A DNA stretch of 64,000 bases, taken from assembly GCF_014650675.1 (NCBI RefSeq), contig NZ_BMVK01000007.1, forward strand, positions 62,001 to 126,000, written 5' to 3'. The first letter of the stretch is position 1. Each line of letters opens with the position of its first letter. Made by a program: the position numbers and the translations under genes. Origin of the DNA: Streptomyces anulatus (GTDB lineage Bacteria > Actinomycetota > Actinomycetes > Streptomycetales > Streptomycetaceae). Under the pieces are notes generated by a model. That model ran no database searches and was not told the DNA's origin. It saw nothing but the letters and a program-made list of their open reading frames with translations. Positions 27,507-35,258 of the stretch are shown piece by piece.

Positions 27507-28834
27507 TGGCGACCACGCAGCAACCCCGGGCGCGGGGCGGCGTGCCCCGGCCCGGGGCCCCGGCCCGGGTGCCGTTCCCGGTGGTCGACGAGGTGGCCCG
27601 GCACTGTGCCCAGGACGCCGAGCCGAACACCGTGCACATCGAGATCCATCTGCCCGGCCGGGTGGACGAGGCGCGGCTGCGCTCCGCGTTCGCCGAGGCG
27701 CTCGCCCGGCACCCCCGGGCGCTGATGCGGGAGCGCCCGAGGTCCCCGTTCGCCCGGCGCTACGAGTGGGAGCTGACCGGGGGTCCCGACGCGGATCCGG
27801 TCTCCTTCCCGCCGTCCGCGCCGGGGGCGCTCGACCGGGCCCGGTCGCGGGCGCTGGACGAGGCCCCGCCGCTGACGGCGTCGCCGCCGCTGCGGCTCGC
27901 CGTGGTCGAGGAGCCGGGGACCGAGGGGTGTGTGCTGCTCTTCACCGTGCACCACACCGCCCTCGACGGCCCGGCCTGTATGCGGCTGGCGGCGACGACC
28001 GCCGAGGTCTACGGCGCGCACCGCGTCCCGCCGGCCCCCGCACCGGCGCGGCCGGCGTCCGGGCCGCTCGCCGGGGAGTCCCCGGCGGCGCCGCTGGCCC
28101 GGCCCGCCCGGATCGCGGCGGGCTCGCCGGGGCCCGCGCCGGTACCGGGCAACGCGATGCTGCTGGTCGAACTGCCGGTCCCCCGGCGGGAGTCCGGCGC
28201 TCCGTACACGGTGAACGACCAGCTGATGGTGGCCACCGCCCTCACGGTGGCCGACTGGAACCGGGCGCAGGGCGCGCCGGGGGCCGACCGCCGTCCGCTG
28301 CGGATCACCATGCCGGTCGACGACCGCACCCGGGGGCCCGAGATGCCGATCGGGAACGGCACCCGGCTGGTGGAGGTCGGCTTCGCCGGGTCCGAGCTGG
28401 CGCCCGGGGCGGACATCCCCGCCCTGCTCCGGGCGACCGCGGAGCGGACCCGGGCGCTCAAGGCGCGCCCCCGCCCCCCGTTGGGCCGGTCCGCTTCCCT
28501 GCTGACCGCGCCGCTGCTGCCCGTGGCCGCCCGCGCCGCCGTCACCCGGGGGCTGCGGGTGCTGGCGGGGCCGTGGACCTCGACGACGCTGCTGAGCAAC
28601 ATCGGCCGGGTGCCGTACCCGTTGGACTTCGGGGAGGCGGGCCGGGCCACCGCCGTGTGGTTCTCCGCGCCCGCCCGGATGCCCCGGGGGCTGACGTTCA
28701 CCACGGCGTCCACGGGCGGCCGGCTGCATCTGGCGCTGCGCTGGTCGCGCACCCTGCTGGGGGACGAGGACGGCGTACGCCTGCGCGAGCTGTTCACCCG
28801 TCACCTGGCCTCGACGTCCTCGGAGACCGTATGA
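27506..28834 (+). CDS. Free-standing condensation-domain / PapA-like acyltransferase
   Basis: A 442-residue protein of the condensation-domain superfamily. The active-site motif HHTALDG (H149, H150, D154, G155) matches HHxxxDG, and a DFG-type motif (YPLDFGEAG, near residue 375) lies toward the C-terminus. There is no carrier or adenylation domain and no NRPS or PKS gene nearby. PapA proteins of mycobacteria use this fold to acylate sugars or diols in envelope lipids. Its place in a glycan operon suggests it acylates the product. TGATG overlap with the AftD-like gene, ribosome site GGAGGG. Confidence 0.85.
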   Translation: MATTQQPRARGGVPRPGAPARVPFPVVDEVARHCAQDAEPNTVHIEIHLPGRVDEARLRSAFAEALARHPRALMRERPRSPFARRYEWELTGGPDADPVSFPPSAPGALDRARSRALDEAPPLTASPPLRLAVVEEPGTEGCVLLFTVHHTALDGPACMRLAATTAEVYGAHRVPPAPAPARPASGPLAGESPAAPLARPARIAAGSPGPAPVPGNAMLLVELPVPRRESGAPYTVNDQLMVATALTVADWNRAQGAPGADRRPLRITMPVDDRTRGPEMPIGNGTRLVEVGFAGSELAPGADIPALLRATAERTRALKARPRPPLGRSASLLTAPLLPVAARAAVTRGLRVLAGPWTSTTLLSNIGRVPYPLDFGEAGRATAVWFSAPARMPRGLTFTTASTGGRLHLALRWSRTLLGDEDGVRLRELFTRHLASTSSETV

Positions 28835-29556
28835 CCGGCACCACCTCTCCCCCGCCCGGGCTGCGGGACTTCTACGAGAACCCGGCCGTCCCGGTCGCCT
28901 CGGGCGACGGGCGCACCCTGCGGCAGGCCCGGCTGCTGGCCGACGCGCTGGACGCGCCGGGGCAGGTGATCCTCGACATCGGGTGCGGCGACGGCACGGC
29001 GGCGGCCACGGCGGCCCCGATCCTCGCCGGGCACCGGCTGATCGGCGTCGACTGGTCGCAGGACGCGCTGCGCAGGGCCCGCCCCCGGATGGGCCTCGTG
29101 GTGCGCGGGGAGCTGGAGCACGGCGGGCTGCCGCTGGCCGACAGATGCGCGGACGCGGTGCTGTTCAGCGAGATCCTGGAGCATCTGGTCGACCCGGACC
29201 AGGCGCTGGACGAGCTGCGGCGGGTCCTGCGGCCCGGCGGCCATCTGATGCTGTCCACCCCGAATCTGGCGGCCTGGTACAACCGGGCGCTGCTGCTCGC
29301 CGGGGTGCAGCCGGTGTTCTCGGAGGTCAGTCTGCGCGGGATCCACGGCCGCCCCGGCTCGGAGGTGGTCGGGCATCTGCGGCTGTACACGGCCCGTGCG
29401 CTGCGCTCGTTCCTGACGGCGTCCGGCTTCACCGATGTGACGATCAAGGGCGCCCCCTTCCACGGGGTGCCGCGTCCGCTGCGGCTGGTGGACCGGGCGG
29501 CGTGCGCGGTGCCCGGGGCGGCCTCCATCCTGCTGGCCCACGCGCGGCGGAGGTAG
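28831..29556 (+). CDS. Class I SAM methyltransferase 2 of the glycan cluster
   Basis: A 241-residue methyltransferase with motif I VILDIGCGDGTA (about residues 46-57), EILEHLVDPDQAL and RPGGHLMLSTPN. It belongs to the Methyltransf_11/23 type often seen in polysaccharide operons. ATGA overlap with the acyltransferase upstream. The substrate is unknown; O-methylation of a sugar is the simplest guess. Confidence 0.88.
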   Translation: MTGTTSPPPGLRDFYENPAVPVASGDGRTLRQARLLADALDAPGQVILDIGCGDGTAAATAAPILAGHRLIGVDWSQDALRRARPRMGLVVRGELEHGGLPLADRCADAVLFSEILEHLVDPDQALDELRRVLRPGGHLMLSTPNLAAWYNRALLLAGVQPVFSEVSLRGIHGRPGSEVVGHLRLYTARALRSFLTASGFTDVTIKGAPFHGVPRPLRLVDRAACAVPGAASILLAHARRR

Positions 29557-29560
29557 CGCG

Positions 29561-30454
29561 ATGTGGTGGGGTGTCGGCGCGGCGCTGGTCGCCAACGCGC
29601 TGTACAGCGTGGGGTTCGTGGTGGAGAAGCGGGCCCTGGGCTCGCTGCCCGCGCTCTCCGCCGGCCGGCCGCTGCGGGTGATCCGGGTGCTGCTGACCAG
29701 TCCGTTGTGGATCGTCGGCGCGCTGGCGCTGGCGGCCGGGTTCGGGGCGCAGCTGGTCGTCTACCGGGCGCTGCCGATCGCGGCGGCGCAGGGCATCTTC
29801 GTCTCCGGTCTGGTGCTGCTCCTGCTGTTGTCGTCGGCCGTGCTCGGCGAGGAGTCGACGGGTCGCGAACGTTATGCGCTGGGCGGGGTGCTGGTCGCCC
29901 TGCTGATGGTCGTCGCCTCGGTGCGCGAGGGAGAGGACGTGGTGAGCGGCGGCGCGCCGTGGGCGCTGGTGCTCCTGGTCTGCTTGCCCGCGCTGGGGGC
30001 GGGCGTCTGGCTGTACGTACAGGTCGAGCGCCGGGCGGCCAAACGCCACCGGGTCCCGACCAGCGGCATCGGGTACGGAGTGGCGGTGGGCCTGCTCTAC
30101 GGGGTCAGCTCGCTGGCCATCAAGGGCACGTCCAGCCGCCTGACCGGCACCGATCTGGGCGAGGCCGCGCTGTCGCTGCTGGCGTCCCCCTATCCGTATC
30201 TGCTGCTGTTCACCGCGGGGGCCGGTCTGGTGATGTCGCAGACGGCGTTGCAGCGCTGCCGGGCCTCCCTCATCGTGCCGGTGTGCACCACGGTGACCAG
30301 CCTGTTCACCGCGGTCCTCGGAACGCTCGCCTTCGGCGAGACGCTTCCCGACGATCCGCTGCTGCTGGCCCTGCGGGTGGGCGGCACGGCGCTCGCCCTC
30401 TCCGTCCTGCTGGCCATGCCACGCCACGATCCGCAGCCCGCCGCCCCGTCCTGA
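29561..30454 (+). CDS. DMT/EamA-like membrane transporter
   Basis: A 297-residue protein with about nine to ten membrane helices in two related halves, as in the drug/metabolite transporter superfamily. YRALPIAAAQGIFVSG and TALQRCRASLIVPVCT occupy matching places in the two halves. In a glycan cluster it could flip a lipid-linked sugar or export a building block, by analogy with small flippases. ATG 29561, with CGGAGG upstream. Confidence 0.85.
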   Translation: MWWGVGAALVANALYSVGFVVEKRALGSLPALSAGRPLRVIRVLLTSPLWIVGALALAAGFGAQLVVYRALPIAAAQGIFVSGLVLLLLLSSAVLGEESTGRERYALGGVLVALLMVVASVREGEDVVSGGAPWALVLLVCLPALGAGVWLYVQVERRAAKRHRVPTSGIGYGVAVGLLYGVSSLAIKGTSSRLTGTDLGEAALSLLASPYPYLLLFTAGAGLVMSQTALQRCRASLIVPVCTTVTSLFTAVLGTLAFGETLPDDPLLLALRVGGTALALSVLLAMPRHDPQPAAPS

Positions 30455-30514
30455 CCCCGGATACGGCCCGCCGCATCCCACGCCCCGACATCGCTGACAC
30501 CGAGGAGCCACCCG

Positions 30515-30733
30515 ATGAACCCCGACGACCCGCTGCTCGCCCTGCTGGCCTGCCCGCTCGACAAGGGCCCGCTGTCCCTGCTGGCCGAGGAGGAGGCGCT
30601 CTACAACCCCCGGCTGCGCCTGAGTTACCCGATCGTGGACGGCATCCCGCAGCTGCTGCCCTCATCGGGCCGGAAGGTCGGGGCGGACGACCACGAGCGC
30701 CTGCTCACCCGGCTCAAGGCCTCGGCCACGTGA
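30515..30733 (+). CDS. Trm112-like small protein
   Basis: A 72-residue protein of the Trm112/UPF0434 type: LLALLACPLDKGPL at the N-terminus and YPIVDGIPQLLP near 40-51. Only one Cys of the usual zinc-binding set is visible. Trm112 is an obligate activator of several SAM methyltransferases. Here it precedes and overlaps (GTGA) an FkbM-type methyltransferase and lies near two others, so a partnership is plausible. Confidence 0.85.
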   Translation: MNPDDPLLALLACPLDKGPLSLLAEEEALYNPRLRLSYPIVDGIPQLLPSSGRKVGADDHERLLTRLKASAT

Positions 30734-31500
30734 CCACGTTCGCCGCGGCGGTGGCGTCCCGGCTGCCCAAGGGCCTCGTCGGCTCGGCCGCCGTCGCCCT
30801 GTACCCGCGCTTCGAGCCCGAGCTCCGGCGGCTCGCCGACTTCTGCCCGCCGGACGCCGTCGCCCTCGACATCGGGGGCTGGTACGGCCCCTGGTCGCGG
30901 CGGCTCGCCGCCCGCTGCTCCGAGGTGGTGACCATCGAGCCCGTGCCGCATCTGGCCGAGCACCTGCGCCGGACGCTGCCGTCGAACGCCCGGGTGGTCC
31001 AGGGCGCGGCGACCGACCGGGCGGGCACGGCACGACTGTGGTTCCCGGAGGGCGACCGGGGCGACCGGGGGGTGTCGTCGCTGGCCCGCCGCGATATCCA
31101 CGCGCACTGCCTGGAGGTGCCGTCGGTCACCGTCGACAGTCTCGGGCTGAGCGGGGTCGGTTTCGTGAAGATGGACGTCGACGGCGGTGAGCGGGCGGCG
31201 CTGCTCGGTGCGGCGGAGCTGCTGCGCAAGGACCGCCCGGCCCTGCTCATCGAGCTGGAGAGCCGGCTCGGCCCGATCGCACCGGCGGTCGACCTGCTGA
31301 CCGGTCAGGGCTACGCGGGCTGGCTCCTGGCGGGCCGCCGCTGGATCGCGCTCGACGGGTTCGACCTGGTGGCCCACCAGGCGCGGACGGAGCACCTGGT
31401 GCACCGGGGGCTGCTGCACCGGGCCTTCGTCCCGCACCGCGAGCGGTACATCAACTCGGTTCTCTTCCTTCCGGACGGCCGGGTACCGGGCACGGTCTGA
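30730..31500 (+). CDS. FkbM family SAM methyltransferase
   Basis: A 256-residue protein with the FkbM pattern: ALDIGGWYGPWS (SAM site, about 43-54), EPVPHLAEHLRR, PSVTVDSLGL and FVKMDVDGGERAAL followed by LLIELE. FkbM enzymes O-methylate sugars and secondary metabolites. Starts at GTG 30730, overlapping the Trm112-like stop. It is the last gene of the glycan cluster. Confidence 0.88.
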   Translation: MTTFAAAVASRLPKGLVGSAAVALYPRFEPELRRLADFCPPDAVALDIGGWYGPWSRRLAARCSEVVTIEPVPHLAEHLRRTLPSNARVVQGAATDRAGTARLWFPEGDRGDRGVSSLARRDIHAHCLEVPSVTVDSLGLSGVGFVKMDVDGGERAALLGAAELLRKDRPALLIELESRLGPIAPAVDLLTGQGYAGWLLAGRRWIALDGFDLVAHQARTEHLVHRGLLHRAFVPHRERYINSVLFLPDGRVPGTV

Positions 31501-31557
31501 CGCCCCCGGGCCCGCGTATCCTCGGCCCGGGGGCACGCACAACGGAGGATGGCGTAC

Positions 31558-32280
31558 GTGGCGGGCAGCAGCGCAGGGCGGAACCGGACCCGGCAGGACG
31601 GTCCCGGGAACGAGCGGGCGGGCGCCCCGGAGCGCACGTCGCTCAGCGCCCACGCGCGGGACGCGGTCCGGGAGCGGATCGTCGACGGCCGCTACCCGCA
31701 GGGCGCCCGCCTCGTGGAGCGCGAGGTCGCCGAGGAGCTGCGGATGTCCCGCGTCCCGGTCCGCGAGGCGCTGCGCGCCCTGGTGGGCGAAGGGCTCCTG
31801 GAGCTGCTGCCGCACAGCGGGGTCAGGGTGCGGCGGATGGAGCGGGCCGACGTGGAGCACCTGTACGAGGTGTGGGAGCCGCTCGCGGTCCAGGCCTCCC
31901 GGCTCGCGGCACGGCGGGTGGCGCGGTCCGCCCCGGCGGAGCCGCCGGGCGTCACCGCGCTGCGGACCTCCCTCGACCGGGCGGAGCAGGCGGCGTCCGA
32001 CGACGAGGGGGCGCGCGAGGTGGCCGCCCACACGGCCTTCCACGAGGACATCGTGGCCCTGAGCGGCAACCCGATGCTGGCCCGCACCATGGAGCAGCTG
32101 AGCGGACAGCTCCAGCTGTTGTTCGGGATGCGGGAGGAGCCGGAGCACATGCGGGCCCAGCACGCGGTCATGTTCCGGTACATCGCGACGGGCGACGAGG
32201 AGTCCGCGGCGGCGAGCACGCTGCTGCACGTGCGGGACAGCCGGGCCGTGGCTCTGCGGTCCCTGTTCGACGCCACCTAG
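31558..32280 (+). CDS. GntR family regulator (FCD)
   Basis: A 240-residue regulator. GTG 31558 is chosen because AACGGAGG (31541-31548) is nine bases upstream; the ATG at 31549 would directly touch the ribosome site. The winged helix reads ARLVEREVAEELRMSRVPVREALRAL, followed by an FCD-type helical domain with His ligands (AHTAFHEDIVALSGN and LLHVRDSRAV). It is followed by two amidohydrolase genes. Two identical inverted TTTGTATACCAG sites in the downstream gap are probably its operators. Confidence 0.9.
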   Translation: MAGSSAGRNRTRQDGPGNERAGAPERTSLSAHARDAVRERIVDGRYPQGARLVEREVAEELRMSRVPVREALRALVGEGLLELLPHSGVRVRRMERADVEHLYEVWEPLAVQASRLAARRVARSAPAEPPGVTALRTSLDRAEQAASDDEGAREVAAHTAFHEDIVALSGNPMLARTMEQLSGQLQLLFGMREEPEHMRAQHAVMFRYIATGDEESAAASTLLHVRDSRAVALRSLFDAT

Positions 32281-32281
32281 A

Positions 32282-32293
32282 TTTGTATACCAG
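32282..32293 (+). promoter_or_regulatory. GntR operator site 1
   Basis: TTTGTATACCAG begins right after the gntR stop. It contains the palindromic core GTATAC found in FCD-type GntR operators. The exact reverse complement is at 32418-32429. Confidence 0.65.
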
Positions 32294-32417
32294 AAGGGGC
32301 TGATCGCGAGATCACCCCTCCCGCACCCACCCCGCATTGATCCGAGATACCGCAGATCCTGCACGTTTTCCGCACACACGGGGAGCGGAATCCCTCCTTC
32401 CCAGACCGTCGGCCATC

Positions 32418-32429
32418 CTGGTATACAAA
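32418..32429 (-). promoter_or_regulatory. GntR operator site 2
   Basis: CTGGTATACAAA is the exact reverse complement of site 1, about 45 bases before the amidohydrolase start. The spacing of 136 bases between the sites could allow DNA looping. Confidence 0.65.
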
Positions 32430-32474
32430 GTGCTCCCACGTTCGCTTCCGCTTGCCGCGGCCGAAGGAGCCCCC

Positions 32475-33773
32475 ATGTGCGTCGACAACACTCCGCCACC
32501 CCCCGGCCGGCTGACCCGGCGAGGTGTCCTCGCGGGCGCCGCGGCCCTGGCCGGGACGTCCGCCGTCCTGGCCGGGGCCGCTCCCGAGGCGTCCGCCACG
32601 TCGGCCGCTTCCCTCGGTTCACCGGGCCGGGGCGGCGATCTGGTCGTGGAGGGCGGCAGGCTGCTCGACCCCCTGACGGGCGAGGTCACCGAGGACGCGG
32701 TGGTCGTGATCGTCGGGGGCGTCGTCCGCGCGGCCGGGCCCCGGAGCCGCCTCGGGACGCGGACGCCTTCCGGCGTACCGGTGCTGCGGGCCCACGGACA
32801 GTGGATCCTGCCCGGCCTGGTGGACGCCCATATCCACCTCAACACGGCCGCCGAGGCGCGCGACGCGGTCCTCAAGGGCGCGACCAGCGCGCGCAGCGGT
32901 TCGACCAACTTCTACCAGGACGTCGCCGTACGGGAGTTGGCCCGCCAGGCGCCGGAGCGGGCCCCCCGGCTCCGGGCCGCGGGAATCTTCGTCACCCCGG
33001 ACCTCGGCGACACGATCCTCGCCGACCCGGACCTCGCGCCGCTCGCCCGGCTGCGCGAAGGGGTGCGCTCGGCCGAGGCGCTGCGCCGGGTGGTCGCGGT
33101 CAACCTCGCGCGCGGGGCGGACACCATCAAGACCCGGGTGAACGAACGCGCCGGGCTGCCCGAACAGGACCCGCTCGTCCAGGTCTACGACCACGAGCAG
33201 CTGTCCACGATCGTGGCGGCGGCGCGGCGCGGCGGAAAGGGGGTGCTCTGCCACAGCTACAGCGAGAAGGGCTGCCACGACGCGGTCACGGCCGGGATCC
33301 GTTCCCTGGAGCACGGGGCGTTCGTCGGCGAGCGCACGCTGCGCGAAATGCGCCGCAGGGGTACGTACTTCACACCGACGCTCACCGCCATCGCCGGGCT
33401 CGCCGAGTCCTCGGACCCGGTCCTGGCGGAGCGCGGTCGCACCTATCTCCCCGTACTGAAGCGGGCGGTGCTCGCGGCGCACGAGCTGGGCGTCCCCCTC
33501 GCCGCGGGCACCGACTCCTCCGGCGGAACGGTCGACCCGATCGGCCGCGAGGTGGAGTTGATGCACGCGGCCGGGCTCCCCGCCCTGGACGCGATCCGCA
33601 CGGCGACCACGGGCGCCGCGAAGCTCCTCGGGTTCGACGGCACGGCCGGCCGCCTGGCGCGGGGCTTCGCGGGCGACGTCCTGGTGGTGGACGGCGACCC
33701 GCTGGCCGACCTCGGCGTGCTGAGCCGCCCGGCGCGCGTGGTGCGGGCAGGGTTCTCCGTACCGGCCGCCTGA
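32475..33773 (+). CDS. Tat-exported amidohydrolase 1
   Basis: A 432-residue amidohydrolase-superfamily enzyme. The N-terminal Tat signal (RRGVLAGAAAL, residues 15-25) ends in ASA near 42. The metal-binding HxH (VDAHIH) is near residues 119-121, with LCHSYSEKGCHD, LEHGAF and a terminal GTDSSGG carrying the metal Asp. The overall order resembles imidazolonepropionase/prolidase-like enzymes. The substrate is unknown. It is probably secreted or surface-located. Preceded by AAGGAG. It forms a unit with the next amidohydrolase and is controlled by the GntR gene. Confidence 0.88.
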   Translation: MCVDNTPPPPGRLTRRGVLAGAAALAGTSAVLAGAAPEASATSAASLGSPGRGGDLVVEGGRLLDPLTGEVTEDAVVVIVGGVVRAAGPRSRLGTRTPSGVPVLRAHGQWILPGLVDAHIHLNTAAEARDAVLKGATSARSGSTNFYQDVAVRELARQAPERAPRLRAAGIFVTPDLGDTILADPDLAPLARLREGVRSAEALRRVVAVNLARGADTIKTRVNERAGLPEQDPLVQVYDHEQLSTIVAAARRGGKGVLCHSYSEKGCHDAVTAGIRSLEHGAFVGERTLREMRRRGTYFTPTLTAIAGLAESSDPVLAERGRTYLPVLKRAVLAAHELGVPLAAGTDSSGGTVDPIGREVELMHAAGLPALDAIRTATTGAAKLLGFDGTAGRLARGFAGDVLVVDGDPLADLGVLSRPARVVRAGFSVPAA

Positions 33774-33837
33774 CCGCGCCCGCACCCTCCCTCCACCGCT
33801 TCCTCCGCTCCCCCACTCCCCTTCGAAGGAGCCCTCG

Positions 33838-35220
33838 ATGCACGCCCATTCCACCGTCTCCCCCACCGCCGGTCTCTCCCGGCGCTCCATGCTGGCCGGT
33901 GCCGCCGCCCTCGCGGGCACCGCCGCCGCCATCACCGCGCCCGGGTCCGAGGCCGCCGCCGCGCCCCGGACCGGCGGAGCGTCGCCGTCCGCCGCCGACC
34001 GGATCACGGAGCAGCCGGACCGCACGGGCGGCCACGCGCGTGCCACGGTGTTCAAGAACGTGCGGCCCTACGGGGCGAAGCTGCCCGTCGACCTCACCGT
34101 CGTCGACGGCGTCATCACCGCCGACCCCGCGCCGCGCGGCGCCGAGGTCGTCGACTGCGGGGGCAGGATCGCGCTGCCGACCCTGGTCGACGCGCACATC
34201 CACCCCGACAAGACGGCGTGGGGCGAGCCCTGGGTGACCCGGAATCCGGCCGGCTCCATCGCGGAGTACACCGCCGAGGACGTGAAGCTCTACCACGCGC
34301 TGCGGACTCCCCTGAAGGTGCGCGCGGAACGCCTGATGGGCCATGCCGTCGCCCAGGGCACCCGCGCGATGCGCGCCCACGTCGACGTCGCTCCCGCCTA
34401 CGACCTGGTGGGCGTCGAGGGCGTCGGCTCCGCCCGCCGGGCCCTGCGGCACGCGCTCGACGTGGAGATCGTCGCGTTCCCGCAGCACGGGGTGATCCGT
34501 ACGCCGGGCACCGAGGAGCTCCTGGAGGAGGCGGCGCGCACCGGGGCGGTCGACCGGGTCGGCGGCATCGACCCGATCGGGTTCGACGAGGCGCTCGACG
34601 AGCAGCTCGACGTCGTCTTCGGCATCGCGGACCGGCACGGCGTGGGCGTCGACATCCATCTGCACGAACGGGCCGCGACGGGGCTGGAGTCGCTGCGCGC
34701 GATCATCGACCGCACCCGGGCGCTGTCGATGCAGGGCAAGGTCACCGTCAGCCATGTCTTCTGCGTGCCCGGACTGCCCGAGCGGGAGCTCGACCGGCTG
34801 GCGGCGGACCTGGCGGACGCCGGGATCTCCCTGACGACGGTCGCCCCCTCGGCGGACCTGGTGCTGCCGATCGGCCGGCTGCGCGAGCACGGGGTCCACG
34901 TGGGCCTCGGCTCGGACGGCGTACGGGACTCGTGGAGCCCGTTCGGCAACGCGGACATGCTGCACCGCTCGCACCTGCTGGCCCAGGTGCAGGACGCCCG
35001 CCTGGACGAGGAGTTGGAGGCGGCCTTCCGCTCGGGGGCCGACGGCGGGGCCCGGCTCCTGGGGCTGCCGGAGGCGGACCTCACGCCCGGATCGCCGGCC
35101 GACTTCCTGCTGGTGCGCGGGGAGTGCCTCCCGCAGGTCGTGGTCGACCTGCCTCCGCGCGAGATGGTGGTGCGCGGCGGGCGCATCGTCGCCCGGGACG
35201 GCGAGCTCGTCGGTCACTGA
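33838..35220 (+). CDS. Tat-exported amidohydrolase 2 (cytosine-deaminase-like)
   Basis: A 460-residue enzyme. Its Tat motif (SRRSMLAGAAAL, about 14-25) is followed by an Ala-rich h-region to AAA near 42. It has HxH (VDAHIHPDK, H120 and H122), DIHLHERA with another His, VSHVFCVPG and GLGSDGVRD with the metal Asp. The layout resembles CodA and related N-acyl or heterocycle deaminases, but export is unusual for that group. Paired with amidohydrolase 1, it may process a nitrogenous compound outside the cytoplasm. Confidence 0.88.
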   Translation: MHAHSTVSPTAGLSRRSMLAGAAALAGTAAAITAPGSEAAAAPRTGGASPSAADRITEQPDRTGGHARATVFKNVRPYGAKLPVDLTVVDGVITADPAPRGAEVVDCGGRIALPTLVDAHIHPDKTAWGEPWVTRNPAGSIAEYTAEDVKLYHALRTPLKVRAERLMGHAVAQGTRAMRAHVDVAPAYDLVGVEGVGSARRALRHALDVEIVAFPQHGVIRTPGTEELLEEAARTGAVDRVGGIDPIGFDEALDEQLDVVFGIADRHGVGVDIHLHERAATGLESLRAIIDRTRALSMQGKVTVSHVFCVPGLPERELDRLAADLADAGISLTTVAPSADLVLPIGRLREHGVHVGLGSDGVRDSWSPFGNADMLHRSHLLAQVQDARLDEELEAAFRSGADGGARLLGLPEADLTPGSPADFLLVRGECLPQVVVDLPPREMVVRGGRIVARDGELVGH

Positions 35221-35225
35221 CCGAC

Positions 35226-35255
35226 CCTGTCGGGGCCCGTACGGGCCCCGACAGG
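35226..35255. terminator. Perfect 14-bp bidirectional terminator
   Basis: Arms 35226-35239 and 35242-35255 are perfectly complementary with only TA between them. The hairpin is between the convergent amidohydrolase 2 and kinase genes. Confidence 0.8.
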
Positions 35256-35258
35256 CTG

